From contig NC_084607.1 in the NCBI RefSeq assembly GCF_033807715.1, positions 20,030,441 to 20,094,440 on the forward strand: a stretch of 64,000 nt of DNA, read 5' to 3'. The position numbers were made by a program, and so were the translations under genes. The notes beneath the pieces were generated by a model, which worked only from the letters and a program-made list of their open reading frames with translations, searched no databases and was not told where the DNA came from. Below are positions 46,401 to 59,000 of this stretch, piece after piece; positions within the stretch are counted from its first letter, which is position 1; each line of letters starts with the position of its first letter. The DNA is from Cololabis saira. Its lineage: Eukaryota; Chordata; Actinopteri; Beloniformes; Belonidae.

Positions 46401-49400
46401 CCACAAGGGGCCTGGTTTGATAAAGTAAACCATGTTGTTTATAAATAGGCTGAAATACAATTATAAAGAATGCAGTAAGTGATCAAATGAGTGTCCTGTG
46501 TTTGCAGCGGCTGAAATTTGAGATTGCAGAAGTGATGACTGAGATTGAACAGCTAACCTGTGTGGGGGAGAGGTAAGCTTTCATGGATTTGTTTGTCTAT
46601 TAGAATGAACTGTTGCTGAACATACTGATTATTTCCATCAGGTTATTAGTTTGTTCTGAAGATATCAAACAAAAAAAGTGAAAGACCATTCCTATTTTCT
46701 GAGCAAAGTGGTGGATATGACTCGCCAGGCTGGCCTGTGTTAGCTCCTAGATCAGTTCTCAACATATAGGTAAACTCATTTTCTGGTGACTTGGTGTTGC
46801 AGATCTAAATAGTTGACTCTGTCAAGTGACAGTTTAAAGTGTGTTATAATAGATCCTAAAGCAAACACTCAAAGTTGTTTACATTGATGAACTTTGAGAC
46901 TAAAATTCAGAGGAAATCAGAGGGAATTTGAAAAGAATGGAATACTATTTTTGCCTTAAAACCAGCTACTTCTCGTTTAGTTTACAGCTGGACTAATCAT
47001 GAATCTGTCATTACAATAGCTACAGTATATAATAGAGTATTTTTCCAAATCAGTTACTACTTTTGCCTCACACCTGTCATTGTGTGTGTGTGTGTGTGTG
47101 TGTGTTGACATATCAATCATCCATTGTTTGAAGAGTGAAGCGGAACTGCCCGTCGACTAAACATTATCCTAACAGCCTGTATTCAGAGACCTTCGTGTGA
47201 TTGGTTGTTGAGGTCGAGCAAGGCCATGTGTCGGGCTGTGTCTCAGGTGCAGCTGGTAAAGGGACTCGGGCTTATTTTTGGCACTCGCTGAAGCAACTGG
47301 GGCATCCACTGACAAATAAAGGTGGAGACTTCCCTGCGGCTTGTTTGAAAGTCTGTTAAGAAGAGGTGGAACGTTAAAACTTGAAATAATATTCTTCCAA
47401 ATAGCTGCAGGATGCGTAGGGCTGAAGGAACATGCAAAAATGCACCTCTGCTTTTCGCAGATGGAAAGGGTTATTGCTCGTAGAGAATCGCATGTTGTCA
47501 TGTTTAACTTTTTTGAACATTAACAGTTTTTCCTTTAATCACTTTCCAAACTCAGTGTTTGTTTGACAAAGTAGTAAATAAACTGTCTTAGAAAAGCCTT
47601 TAAAAAACTGATGTAGTGAGCAAACACAGCAGCCTGAAGGAAACACCACACCCGACTAACACGCGATGGATGTGACTGAGTCGTGTGTTTATCTCGCTTT
47701 TTCTCTTCTTTTAATCCCAGCAAAACCACACAAAGAAACAAACAGATCGCCATGGGAAGGAAGAAATTCAATATGGATCCTAAAAAGGTCAGCCAGAGCT
47801 CGAACTGTTTTAAAATCAATAAATGATACCCGTTGCGTTGCATTTTTATAGTCTGAACAACTCTTTTGAATTAGTACGACGGAGTATAAGGGCCAAACTA
47901 AGACAAGAAAAAATGGAAATTACGAGAATAAAGTCATAAAATTACGAGAATAAAGTCGTAATGTTGCGAGAATAAAGTCGTAATAGAATAAAGTCGTAAT
48001 ATTATGAGAATAAAGTCGTAATATTACGAGAATAAAGTCGTAAAATTACGAGAATAAAGTCGTAACATTACGAGAATAAAGTCGTAACATTACGAGAATA
48101 AAGTCGTAAAATTACGAGAATAAAGTCGTAATGTTGCGAGAATAAAGTCGTAATAGAATAAAGTCGTAATATTATGAGAATAAAGTCGTAATATTACGAG
48201 AATAAAGTCGTAAAATTACGAGAATAAAGTCGTAACATTACGAGAATAAAGTCGTAATGTTACGAGAATAAAGTCATAATATTATGAGAATATAATTTAT
48301 GAGAACTCTAACAGGAAGAGCTTCTTCTCCCTGTGTTAAAATGAGGAATATTGAGCATCTTGTGAAGTTATATTTATATATTTATAATATATTACAACTT
48401 TATTCTCGTAATATTATGACTTTATTCTCGTAATTTTACGACTTTATTCTCGTAATATTATGACTTTATTCTCGTAATTTTACGACTTTATTCTCGTAAT
48501 ATTATGACTTTATTCTCGTAATTTTACGACTTTATTCTCATTACATTATGACTTTATTCTCGTAATTTCCTTTTTTTGTTTTTTTGTTTGGCCCTAATAC
48601 TCCGTCGTAAATTAGATTTCAAAGCAAACCAGTAGAAATAACTGCAGTGTCATGTTTCAACAGGGAATCCAGTTTCTCCTGGAAAACGATCTTCTCCAGA
48701 ACACCCCTGAAGACATCGCGCAGTTCCTCTACAAAGGAGAGGGTCTCAACAAAACAGTCATCGGGGACTACTTAGGGGAACGGTGAGCGCTCCGGATTTC
48801 CTTCTGTTTTCCTGCTGCCTTTCTTTTTCCAGTCTCCATCTGCACTGCCTGCACTCAGGCACAGACATAGAGCAGCAGGAAGTAGATTTTCTAGATTTAT
48901 GGAGGAGAGCAGTGACGGGAGACCATGCCACTAAAATAGCCAAAGGAACATGTGGTTTTTATCGGAGGGTTGTTAGGTAGGCCTGTCAAAACAATGGAGG
49001 TGTGACGATACCTAGTCTAGGCAACTCTACAGCTTTGTGTCTGAAAGTGCGGCTGCCATGTCGTTGCAGGATTTAAACATCCCCCTGTAACCTCAGAAAG
49101 TACTGCAGCACTTTTTTATAATATTACCCAACAAGGTTTCTGTTTTCTTATTTGACATGTGAGTATTGAAAATGATCACATCTATTCTTCTTGCTCTCCA
49201 GGGATGATTTTAACATCAAGGTCCTCCAGGCTTTTGTGGAGCTTCACGAATTTGCAGACCTCAACCTCGTCCAAGCGTTAAGGTGAGCGGTTAAGAAAAT
49301 ACAGTTGAGAACACCCAGACTGAGAAACACATGCACGATGCTCAAGAAGAAGCAGCACGCTAAACAGCAGTGTATGCTTTAAAAACTCTGTTTTTGTGGC

Positions 49401-51663
49401 ATCAGCATTTATTTGTCTTCATCAGAGGGGGACAGGTAGGAATGGGCGATATTTTAGCGTTCACGATATACCGTCAAAAAAATTCCTCACGATAAGAATT
49501 TGTCATCTCGCGGTAAAAACGATAAATTCCCGTTGATGACGTTTTTGTGTAAAGCTGATTTATGGTTCTGCGTTAAATCGACGCACAACGTACGTGAAGG
49601 AAGGAAGGAAGGAAGGAAGGAAGGAAGGAAGGAAGGAAGGAAGGAAGGAAGGAAGGAAGGAGAGAGTAGGAGGAAAGAAGGAAGGAAGGGAAAAAGGAAG
49701 GAAGGAAGGAAGGAAGGAAGGAAGGAAGGAAGGAAGGAAGGAAGGAAGGAAGGAAGGAAGGAAGGAAGGGAGAAAAGAGGAAGGGAAGAAGGAAGGAGAG
49801 AGCAGGAGGAAAGACGAAAGGAAGGGAAAAAAGAAGGAAGGAAGGAAGGAAGGAATGAAGGAAGGAAAGGGGAGAAAGAAGGAAGGAAAGGGGAGAAGGA
49901 AGGGAGAGAACAGGAGGAAAGAAGGAAGGAAGGGAAAAAAGAAGGAAGGAAGGAAGGAAGGAAGGAAGGAAGGAAGGAAGGAAGGAAGGAAGGAAGGAAG
50001 GAAGGAAGGAAGGAAGGAAGGAAGGAAGGAAGGAAGGAAGGAAGGAAGGGAGAAAAGAGGAAGGGAAGAAGGAAGGAGAGAGCAGGAGGAAAGACGAAAG
50101 GAAGGGAAAAAAGAAGGAAGGAAGGAAGGAAGGAAGGAAGGAAGGAAGGAAGGAAGGAAGGAAGGGAGAAAAGAGGAAGGGAAGAAGGAAGGAGAGAGCA
50201 GGAGGAAAGACGAAAGGAAGGGAAAAAAGAAGGAAGGAAGGAAGGAAAGGGAAGAAGGAAGGAAGGAAGGAAGGAAGGAAGGAAGGAAGGAAGGAAGGAA
50301 GGAAGGAAGGAAGGAAGGAAGGAAGGAAGGAAGGAAGGAAGGAAGGAAGGAAGGAAGGAAGGAAGGAAGGAAGGAAGGAAGGAAGGAAGGAAGGAAGTTA
50401 AAAAGATGGAGTTGAATTGGTATTTTTTTAATCGTCATTTTTATCGTTATCGGGATAAATGCCAGAAATGATCGTGATACATTTTTTAGTCCATACCGCC
50501 CATCCCTAGGGACAGGATGCTGTTTCTTGGTTGGCTCCAACCTTTCCTATGAGCTGCATACGAAACCTGTTTTTCAACTGAACATTAAAACTTAAGAGTT
50601 ATTGACCAAAGAAATCTTTTACCTTCTTTCATCATCACAAGAAATTCAAAATGAAAGTGGTCCATGATCCTCAATAGATGTATTTATTTAAAATACATCT
50701 GAAAATAAATGACAGATAGGTCCTTTCATCTGCTGCAAACACATTGCAAAAACATATTTGTCCAAAAGTGAAAACCCCTTGTTTCAAGAAAATTAGAAGA
50801 AAATTTTAGACTTATTTTGCTACTTTTGAGAATTCTAGTTATCTAGATTTCTGCTTAAAATAAGGCAATTTTGACTAGATTTAGGAATGTTAGGCTTATT
50901 TCAAGCAGGGCTGTTTTTGCAGCTTATAAAAGTGCATGTCAACACATCTAATTTTTCACAACAGTTTAACTATTATAATGTGCTATATTTGTATTTTTGC
51001 AAATGAAAACAGGTGCATAATGTACCGACATTCAGGTGACATCAGATGTCCACATGTCTCTTACTGGTTGCTGCGTGTGGACCGGCTTGTTTGTAAGAGA
51101 TGAAACTAGATTGAAAAGTTTTGATAACATCAGAGAGATGTCTCCCGCTTGTCTGAAACCGGCTCGACTAGTGTGCAGTATGAGCAAATACATGGTGTTG
51201 ACAAAGTGTTGTTGGTTTTAATCACCGTCTTGTATCGTGGACTCATCCTGTTGTTATTTCTGTGTCTGGGATGTTTTCAACAAAAGACGGATGTGGATGT
51301 TGTGGATGTTTCTGCAAATGAACTGCGCGGTCAAACGTTTGTAATTGTATATAAGTCCTGCAAAAGAAGCAATCTTCAACTAAATTCTTTTTTCATCCTT
51401 TTTTAACATCCTTTTGATGTTAAGAAATATCAGAGACTTGGGGTTCTTAACTCAGCAAACCTTCGGCTACCATGAAACAAAGTTTGCGTTAATATTTCAT
51501 GCCACTATCGCTTCTGTCGTTGCTGTTACAGGCAGTTTCTGTGGAGCTTCAGACTTCCTGGTGAAGCTCAGAAGATTGATCGAATGATGGAGGCGTTTGC
51601 CTCCAGATACTGCCAGTGTAATCCCGGCGTCTTCCAGTCCACAGGTACCACACTCTCTCACAC

Positions 51664-51760
<97 letters not shown>

Positions 51761-54700
51761 CCCACGCACACCGCAGCAGACTCATGAGTCAGACTGGACA
51801 GATAACATGTGGCAGATAGACCACCTCAGACTCGGATCAATGCTCCCGACTGTCTTCTCCCACTAGACGGCTGGACTTGTTTGTGCTGCATAAAGCCGAC
51901 CATGTGACCACAACTAGAGATTTTCCTCAAACAACTTCTGACTTCGCTCCACAGACATACACCATCAGAACGGCTGTTAGTGCTTTCAGTCAGATTCTGT
52001 CCTTAACTGAGGTCCAGTTATTTTACTTTCATTTTCCACTGCAGTTGACATATTGCTCACTTAGCAAGTTCCTCTCCAATCTGAGTGTAATCAGTATCTG
52101 TGTCTCCAGCGGTGATAATGACATCGATTCCTGTTCAATAGTTGTCATTAGTGCCGTCGTGCCTCGCTGTGCATTGTCTGCAGCTCCTGTGTTTAGTAAG
52201 GACACTGGCGATGGCTCGGGCCATGAATATTGATGCAGTGCAGCGGTGTCACACCCAGACTAAGTTATTGGTGGCAGAGTTGCAAATTACAGTCCGGAGG
52301 ATGTTGACTGGGACAGTTACGGTGTGGATGGATGAGATGGAAGATTGGGAACAGGAGTTATGATGTGTGAGAGCAGTCGATCACAGAGGAGCGTGTGTGT
52401 GTTTGTGGTCATGACAGCAGGGACACTTGGCTTTCAAAGTGCTGTGTCTGGAAAAGGACTTTCTGTTGATTAAATTCTCTTTTTCATTAGAAGAATCTTA
52501 TATTCGGTGATGAGAAAATGAAGTGATATATGGTTGACCAATAAATCGCGGTCCTGCTGTTGTTATGTAACACTCACTATGATAAAAACAGCTTTTTTTT
52601 TTAATTACCGTATTTTCTGGACTATAAGCCGCTACTTTTTTCATAGGTTTTGAACCATGCAGCTTATACAAAGGTGCGGCTATTCTGTGGATTTTTCTTC
52701 CACCGCTCGGGCGCTCTAACCGGAATTAGAATAAAAACTAAGACAAAACAAATGCAAAGAAGAATACGCTACTTCTTCTTTAGCAGATAGAAGTAGGTAG
52801 AAGCAGATTTCAAACAGATAAATAGATAAATAAATACCGGTTATTTTCTCTTGGTTCTGTCCAGTTTTAATCAGCAAAGTTGCTGCCGTGTTAAAAGACA
52901 CTGTTAGGAAAGGATCTATTTAGGTACAAACATGTACATCATTTACAGTTCAAAATACTTCTGTACATGTAGTAAATGTCTAATCTAACAACATAAATAT
53001 TTGCGGCTTGCATATCTTTTTTTTAAATAGAGCGGATGCGGCTTATATACAGGTGCGGCTTATAGTCCAGAAAATACGGGTATATGCTTTTATAAAGATG
53101 ACTATGTTTTCATTTGGATTTTGAGGAAAAAAATATGTACGGACGGTTTCTAAGATTCAGATACACATATCTTTTACATAATTGTATTACATAATGATAT
53201 AAGATCAACACTTTGAATCCTTTCTACTGTAATCCATAAACTCCAAGCAGGTCAAACTAAACGTTTCACTTGTGCAGAAATGAAAGTTTCCCGGTAATAC
53301 TGTGTGCAATTACCTCCACAGATACCTGCTATGTCCTGTCTTTTGCGATTATAATGCTGAACACCAGCCTCCACAATCCCAACGTTAGAGACAAGCCCCC
53401 AGTGGAGCGCTTCATCTCCATGAACAGAGGGATCAATGAGGGGGGAGACCTCCCAGAGGAGCTACTCAGGGTGAGAACTCGGACAAACTTGTGCATTCGA
53501 AACATGTACAGATGAAAGTTCAGTATGGCTTTGACTGAGTGCCGTTTGATAATTTATCACATGCAAAATAAACATACACGTAGCAGAAAGTCAGATGTCA
53601 TTGGAACTCACAGTTCCGTCTACATTGTTGATGTTGATGCCTCTAGCTTCATTTTCAAAAAGTACAGTCTTTGTCTTTGTCAAAAATAGAGTTCTAATGT
53701 CAACGTGCTCTTCTAATTTTTCATCTCTGCAACATCTTATCTTTTTATTCTTCTTTTTCCTAGAATCTATACGACAGCATCAAGAGCGAACCCTTTAAGA
53801 TCCCAGAGGATGATGGGAATGACCTGACACACACGTTCTTTAACCCAGACAGAGAAGGCTGGCTGCTCAAATTAGGTTAGTGGAAGTCTCCTTGCTTTCA
53901 GCTGCCGAGAGAATGCACAACATCCTGGACGAGTTAATTTGTTTACTCTTTAATGTCTTGGCTTACGTCCGTGGCTTTATTCTCATAAGAACCTAAAGTG
54001 CAGTAGTGACCTGTGAGGCGTCATGCTGTAGACACATTGTACTACATCAAAACCTTCATTGGTGACATGTTTTTTTTTTTATAATTGCCAAATTAAAATC
54101 TAATCAATGTTAACTGTTGTTCCTTTAAATGTCAACAATGCAGTTTTCTGTAATCAAATAAACAGGAGCTTCCTAAATCTACCAAAATGAGCATTGACAT
54201 CATGCTGTACAAGCAAAGATTTGTGAGACTGCATTCTCGGTTTTATCACACCAGTCTTTGAAAAGCAAGATATATCTTGCAATCATCATCACCTACTCTT
54301 TTTTTTTTTTAATAAATTACAACTGTGCGTGGTTCTTGTATTTTACATCCATCAGAACCACAGAGTTTGCCGAGCCAGTAAGAGCAGCTCTGTCTCTGTG
54401 GCACATGGACAAACAGCTTCTGTGGTTGTCCTGTAGTGTCAGATCAGGATGTAGGGGAGTTTTTGAGGTCAGATTGACACTTTTTGGCTTTTTGTCATGT
54501 TCCATGAAACATTTCTGAGCAGTTTTTCTTAGTGAAGTTTGGGGTGCAGTGTTTTAATGTTGAATGCTGCTTCCTCTTCCAAGGAGGAGAGTTGGTTTGA
54601 CCTGCAACAGTCTTTATATATATGTTAAAGCAACATCCACATGGATGTCAGGACCCAAGGTTTCCAAGCAGAACATGGCATTGTCAAGAGATAATCTTCC

Positions 54701-55909
54701 CAGAAAATAATGAATGTATTCCTTTGTCTAAAAGAGCCCATAATTGATTATATAATGGGAAACATGTCCAGTCTAAATTAAACCAGTATCATTGAGCAGG
54801 CAGCGGGATGTAACTGAAGCTGTGTCTCAGCTGATGAAACAGATTGTCCTCTTGCCCTTGGGCAAAACACTCTCCCAAGTTGCCCCAGCGGTGTGTGTGT
54901 GTGTGTGTGTGTGTTTGTTACCTCATTAGGAGCTTTTTGATACAATGACTGACCTTGTCAGGTCCAGTAGGACTTATTCAAAGGGCTGAAAAGGTGCTTT
55001 GTTGAATGCAAGTTTAGACCATCCGTGTATTTACTATACTCGCTCCACTCGCTCCACCTTGGGTCACTGATGGGGCTGGTGTTTATCCTCAAATGTCATC
55101 AGGCTAAAGGCAGGGTGCACGTTGACAGGTCACCAGCCATCGCAGCATCACAGTATTGCACAGAGGCAATGAAAAAAGTTTTACATCAGTTATTATTTAT
55201 TTACACCTGGAAAAAAGTCTAAGAAAGCAATGACTTTTGATGGATTAAGTGGGTCAAAAACAAGACTTTTATTATGGAGTCTGATTAAGGCTGAAAAAAA
55301 TACTCATTTTCATTTGGATTTTATAAATGTAATGGTTATTAAGGTTTCATTAAATATTCATTCATATTTCCATGACTCAGATAAATTCCTTTTGTTTGCC
55401 AGTTGTACTTAGTTGTAGTCATGTTAGTTTAATATTAAAATATAGTTATCTAGAGATGTTTTTGTATATACAAACGTATTACATAGATTTCACAACAGCG
55501 ATCCAGTCTGCCCAGGTGTATTCCCGCGTATAATCAGTTCTTAAAACCATTTAATGCATGATAAATTGAATATGTATAATTTTTAATGGGACATCATTTG
55601 TAGTCTGGACCTTTTTCTAACTACAACTGTGTAAGAAGTCCAAGTGCATGAGTGTGAGACGGGTCTGCAGGCGATTTTTGTCTTCCTCCATGTGTTTTTC
55701 ATTTGAACCCCATGTCGTCACTCAGCAGATCCTCCAGAATTCACAGCATTCTTACGCAGGATCTTATTGCCCTTCGTGTAATTCCTTTTTTCAACACTTA
55801 GAGTTTTTATTTTATAACATAATGAACGTTTAGTAGCCTGGATAGTGTTTGTCGTGGGTTAAAGGGCACACTAACCACAGGTGGTTAGGTTTATTACCAT
55901 ATTTATACA

Positions 55910-56002
<93 letters not shown>

Positions 56003-59000
56003 GGCATTGACCTGCACATTCTTCTAACTCTGTGTAATGTCTCTGTGGCCTCATCAAGCTCGTAAGCACGAATGCAAATGGCCCCACTGCGCTTCACAGA
56101 CTTAACATGATTACATTCTGGTACAGTTCCTCCCTGGAGCCATTTTCCTCACCAGCTCTCACAATAATATTTCTAATTTAACTCTCTAAAAATAAACCCT
56201 GGAGGATGAGGAGGAATACATGCCTTTTTAGTAATTCTTGCTATGCGGAGCGGAAATTTGGCCATGCTAATTCAATAGCCAGAGTCTATTGATATGTAAG
56301 GAAGCCCAGAGCTTTTGTAGTTATCTGTGGCCCATTTTGGCTCTTGTGGGAGACCAAGAAAACAGCAAGAATATGCTGCAGTTGGAACCTAAAAAGTTGG
56401 GTTGATATACTCATGCTCTAACTTTGAGGCTGTTTTCAGTTTTTATTTGATGCTTGGAGTTCTTCCCCTGTGTCTCTGCTTTACATCCGTGGTGTTTTAC
56501 TCCAACACAACCCTGTGCAGTCACTGCCAGAGGCTGAATTTATACTGCAAACCAGGGTGCTGGACATTGATGCTCTCTCTCTTTTTTCTCAATGTAGTTT
56601 ATACAAATTATTGCATAAGGTGTTGAATTTGCTCTAGGGTTTTATAAACGTGTATGTGCATGTGGAGTCCTTCACGGGTGCTTTTAGTGCCACGTTGGGT
56701 TCATATCAAGGGCTGAGTTTGCTCCCCTCTCCTGGGAGCCAATGAGGTTTTATCCGGTGGCCCTGAAATATGAATAGGCAAAGTAATTTATAATTCATCA
56801 GCTGCTTGAGTCATCATTTAACTAACCTCAAAGTTAGAGGAGACTGGTTGTAAATCGTTATTGCCCACAAATGAGCTCGCCTGCATGTTTCTGAGTGCTA
56901 AATTTGGCTATTTTTGTACAGTTTTCAGCTTTTCAGTGTTTTATAATTTAACTCCTGTTTCGTAGTTGAAGCATTTTTGACTGAGAACCGAACCAACACC
57001 TTCAGAGGGGTAGAGTTGAGTAAGGAAAGAAAAAGGTATCTCGTGTTTTTGAAATAAAACTGAAGCATCGTCTCAGTCAACGTTTTTAATGCTAAGGACA
57101 AATCTACAGCTTTTGTGCTGTGCCTCCAGATACAAGAGCAAACATTTTCAGCAGCGAATGTAACCGTACGTGCAGGACCGGACCCATAAAACGAGCTAGC
57201 AGAGGGACAGGAAGGCTATCAATGGACCTTTCAGTGCTATGTGGATTATGTGTTTACATGTCACATGACATGTTCATGTGGCTGAGGACGGGAAGCCGAA
57301 GGAAATTAAATTACAGCTAGTCTGAACTAATTTATAGCATCAATGTGTTTTTTTTTTTCTCTAACAAGAATAAGAAAATCGAATGGGTGGGGGTTTGCTT
57401 CATTAAAGAGGGTCACATATCCTGCTCTTTTTCCTGATGGGAGACAGCTAGTCTGTCACTGCGGCCATCATGTCACTTCCTGTGTCCTTTCTCTCTTCCT
57501 GTCAGGGGGCCGTGTGAAAACCTGGAAGAGAAGATGGTTCATCCTGACGGACAACTGCCTCTACTACTTCGAATACACAACTGTGAGTCTCACGTTAAGA
57601 TGATAAACCTGCTGAAGCGCCTGTTTGTGTTTCCACAGAGTTGACTCGGAGTGGCATGTAACAGCCCCCTTTACGCCTAAAGCCAGGAAGGTTTGGCTCC
57701 TCTTTAATCGCAGGTTATTCCCTGGAACCAGAACACAGACACGAAATTTGACGTGATCAGTTAAAGTTTGGTTCACTGGCTGTGCTTTCAAGCCTGTGGA
57801 GTTCACAAAGTTCACAAACCCTCTTGAATTAATTGAATAGCAAGGCACGTCTCTTTCCTAGTGTTAGCACAGACTGCTGATTGTATGACTCTCCTGAAGC
57901 ATACCAGACAAATATTTAGATGGTTTCAGGTACATATACTGTACATAAAACAACTGCATTGATCTGCAGCAACAGACTGCAAGATTTTTCTGCTTTCAGC
58001 TCCAAACCCGTGATCAACTGGAAAAACATTTGGTGAATTATGGACATTGTAAGAAATAAGACTAAAAAAACAATTCACCTACAAAAAATCAGCAACTGGT
58101 CTTCTTAGGTCTCAGAGGAGGTGATGCACCGAGTCATGCAGCTGTCGTCACTGGCTTGAGATGTGTTGCTATCACATTTTCAGAAGAAAATACGTTTTTG
58201 ATTACATTTCACACAACATCCCAACATTTTTGTTTGCTTTTTATTCATTTAATAAAAACAAAAAGAAGATTACACTTTGGTAAAGTTCCTGAGAGAGGAA
58301 CTTCGCTGCCCCAGTAGCCATTCTCCTCTCCTCGTTATCAGTGGTTGTAAATTGTTATTAATTACTGCTGATCAAATCAGCACATTGTTAGCCCTTCTCA
58401 TTAATTCCTCGTTCTCATCTCATTGCCGTTCTGTTAGCGCTCCTTATTGTTTATATTATTTTAGGATGTTTTTCAGTGTCCCTGTGTGCTTACTGCAGTA
58501 TCATCATCATCCTGGTTCTCCTTCAGAACAGTAACATTGTGTTCTGTCCTCTGGTCTGACTGCTGCGTGCTCACATTATCTAGTCGGGTAAAAAGCATCA
58601 AGGATGGGGAGGAGGGATGATGATTTGGAGGGACACTTTTCTAGCAGGACATGTCACAGGATATTTGTATCCCCTGTCTGTAATTAAACACTTATTTCCT
58701 TTTTATCACTGTTTTTATCCATTTATGGTTCTGGTCCTTTTACTCTCTTTTATGTTTCCTTCTTCTTACCGCTTCATCTTGCCTTGCTCCTACTCCTACT
58801 TCTTCATTGATTGTTTTTTTTCCTCTAATTTTCGATCAATTCTCTGTCAATTCACTTGTTTTTCTTTCTCATCTCATGTTTTTGTCTCTTGTTGTCCCTC
58901 CTCCAGGACAAAGAGCCTCGTGGGATAATCCCACTGGAGAATCTCAGCATCAGGGAAGTGGAAGAGCCCAGGAAACCTGTGAGTATTGTTTTCTTTCTTT

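Larger units (their letters stand above)
53876..57505 (+). other. cyth3: cyth3 intron 9
   Basis: 3.6 kb between the two exons that flank the diglycine/triglycine choice. It contains a GT tract, an L2-like fragment and an AC tract. A 3-base alternative exon could be hidden here and cannot be found by eye. Confidence 0.6.

Noticed and set aside
47940..48290. Regular short repeats resembling a CRISPR array
   Set aside because: Units are directly adjacent with no unique spacers, the inverse array follows, and the genome is eukaryotic. It is a minisatellite in a transposon.
49500..50540. Reading frames of over 300 residues on both strands (Lys-Glu-Gly-Arg and Phe-Leu-Pro-Ser repeats)
   Set aside because: They are pure translations of the GGAA array inside a transposon; all frames stay open because the unit lacks stop codons.
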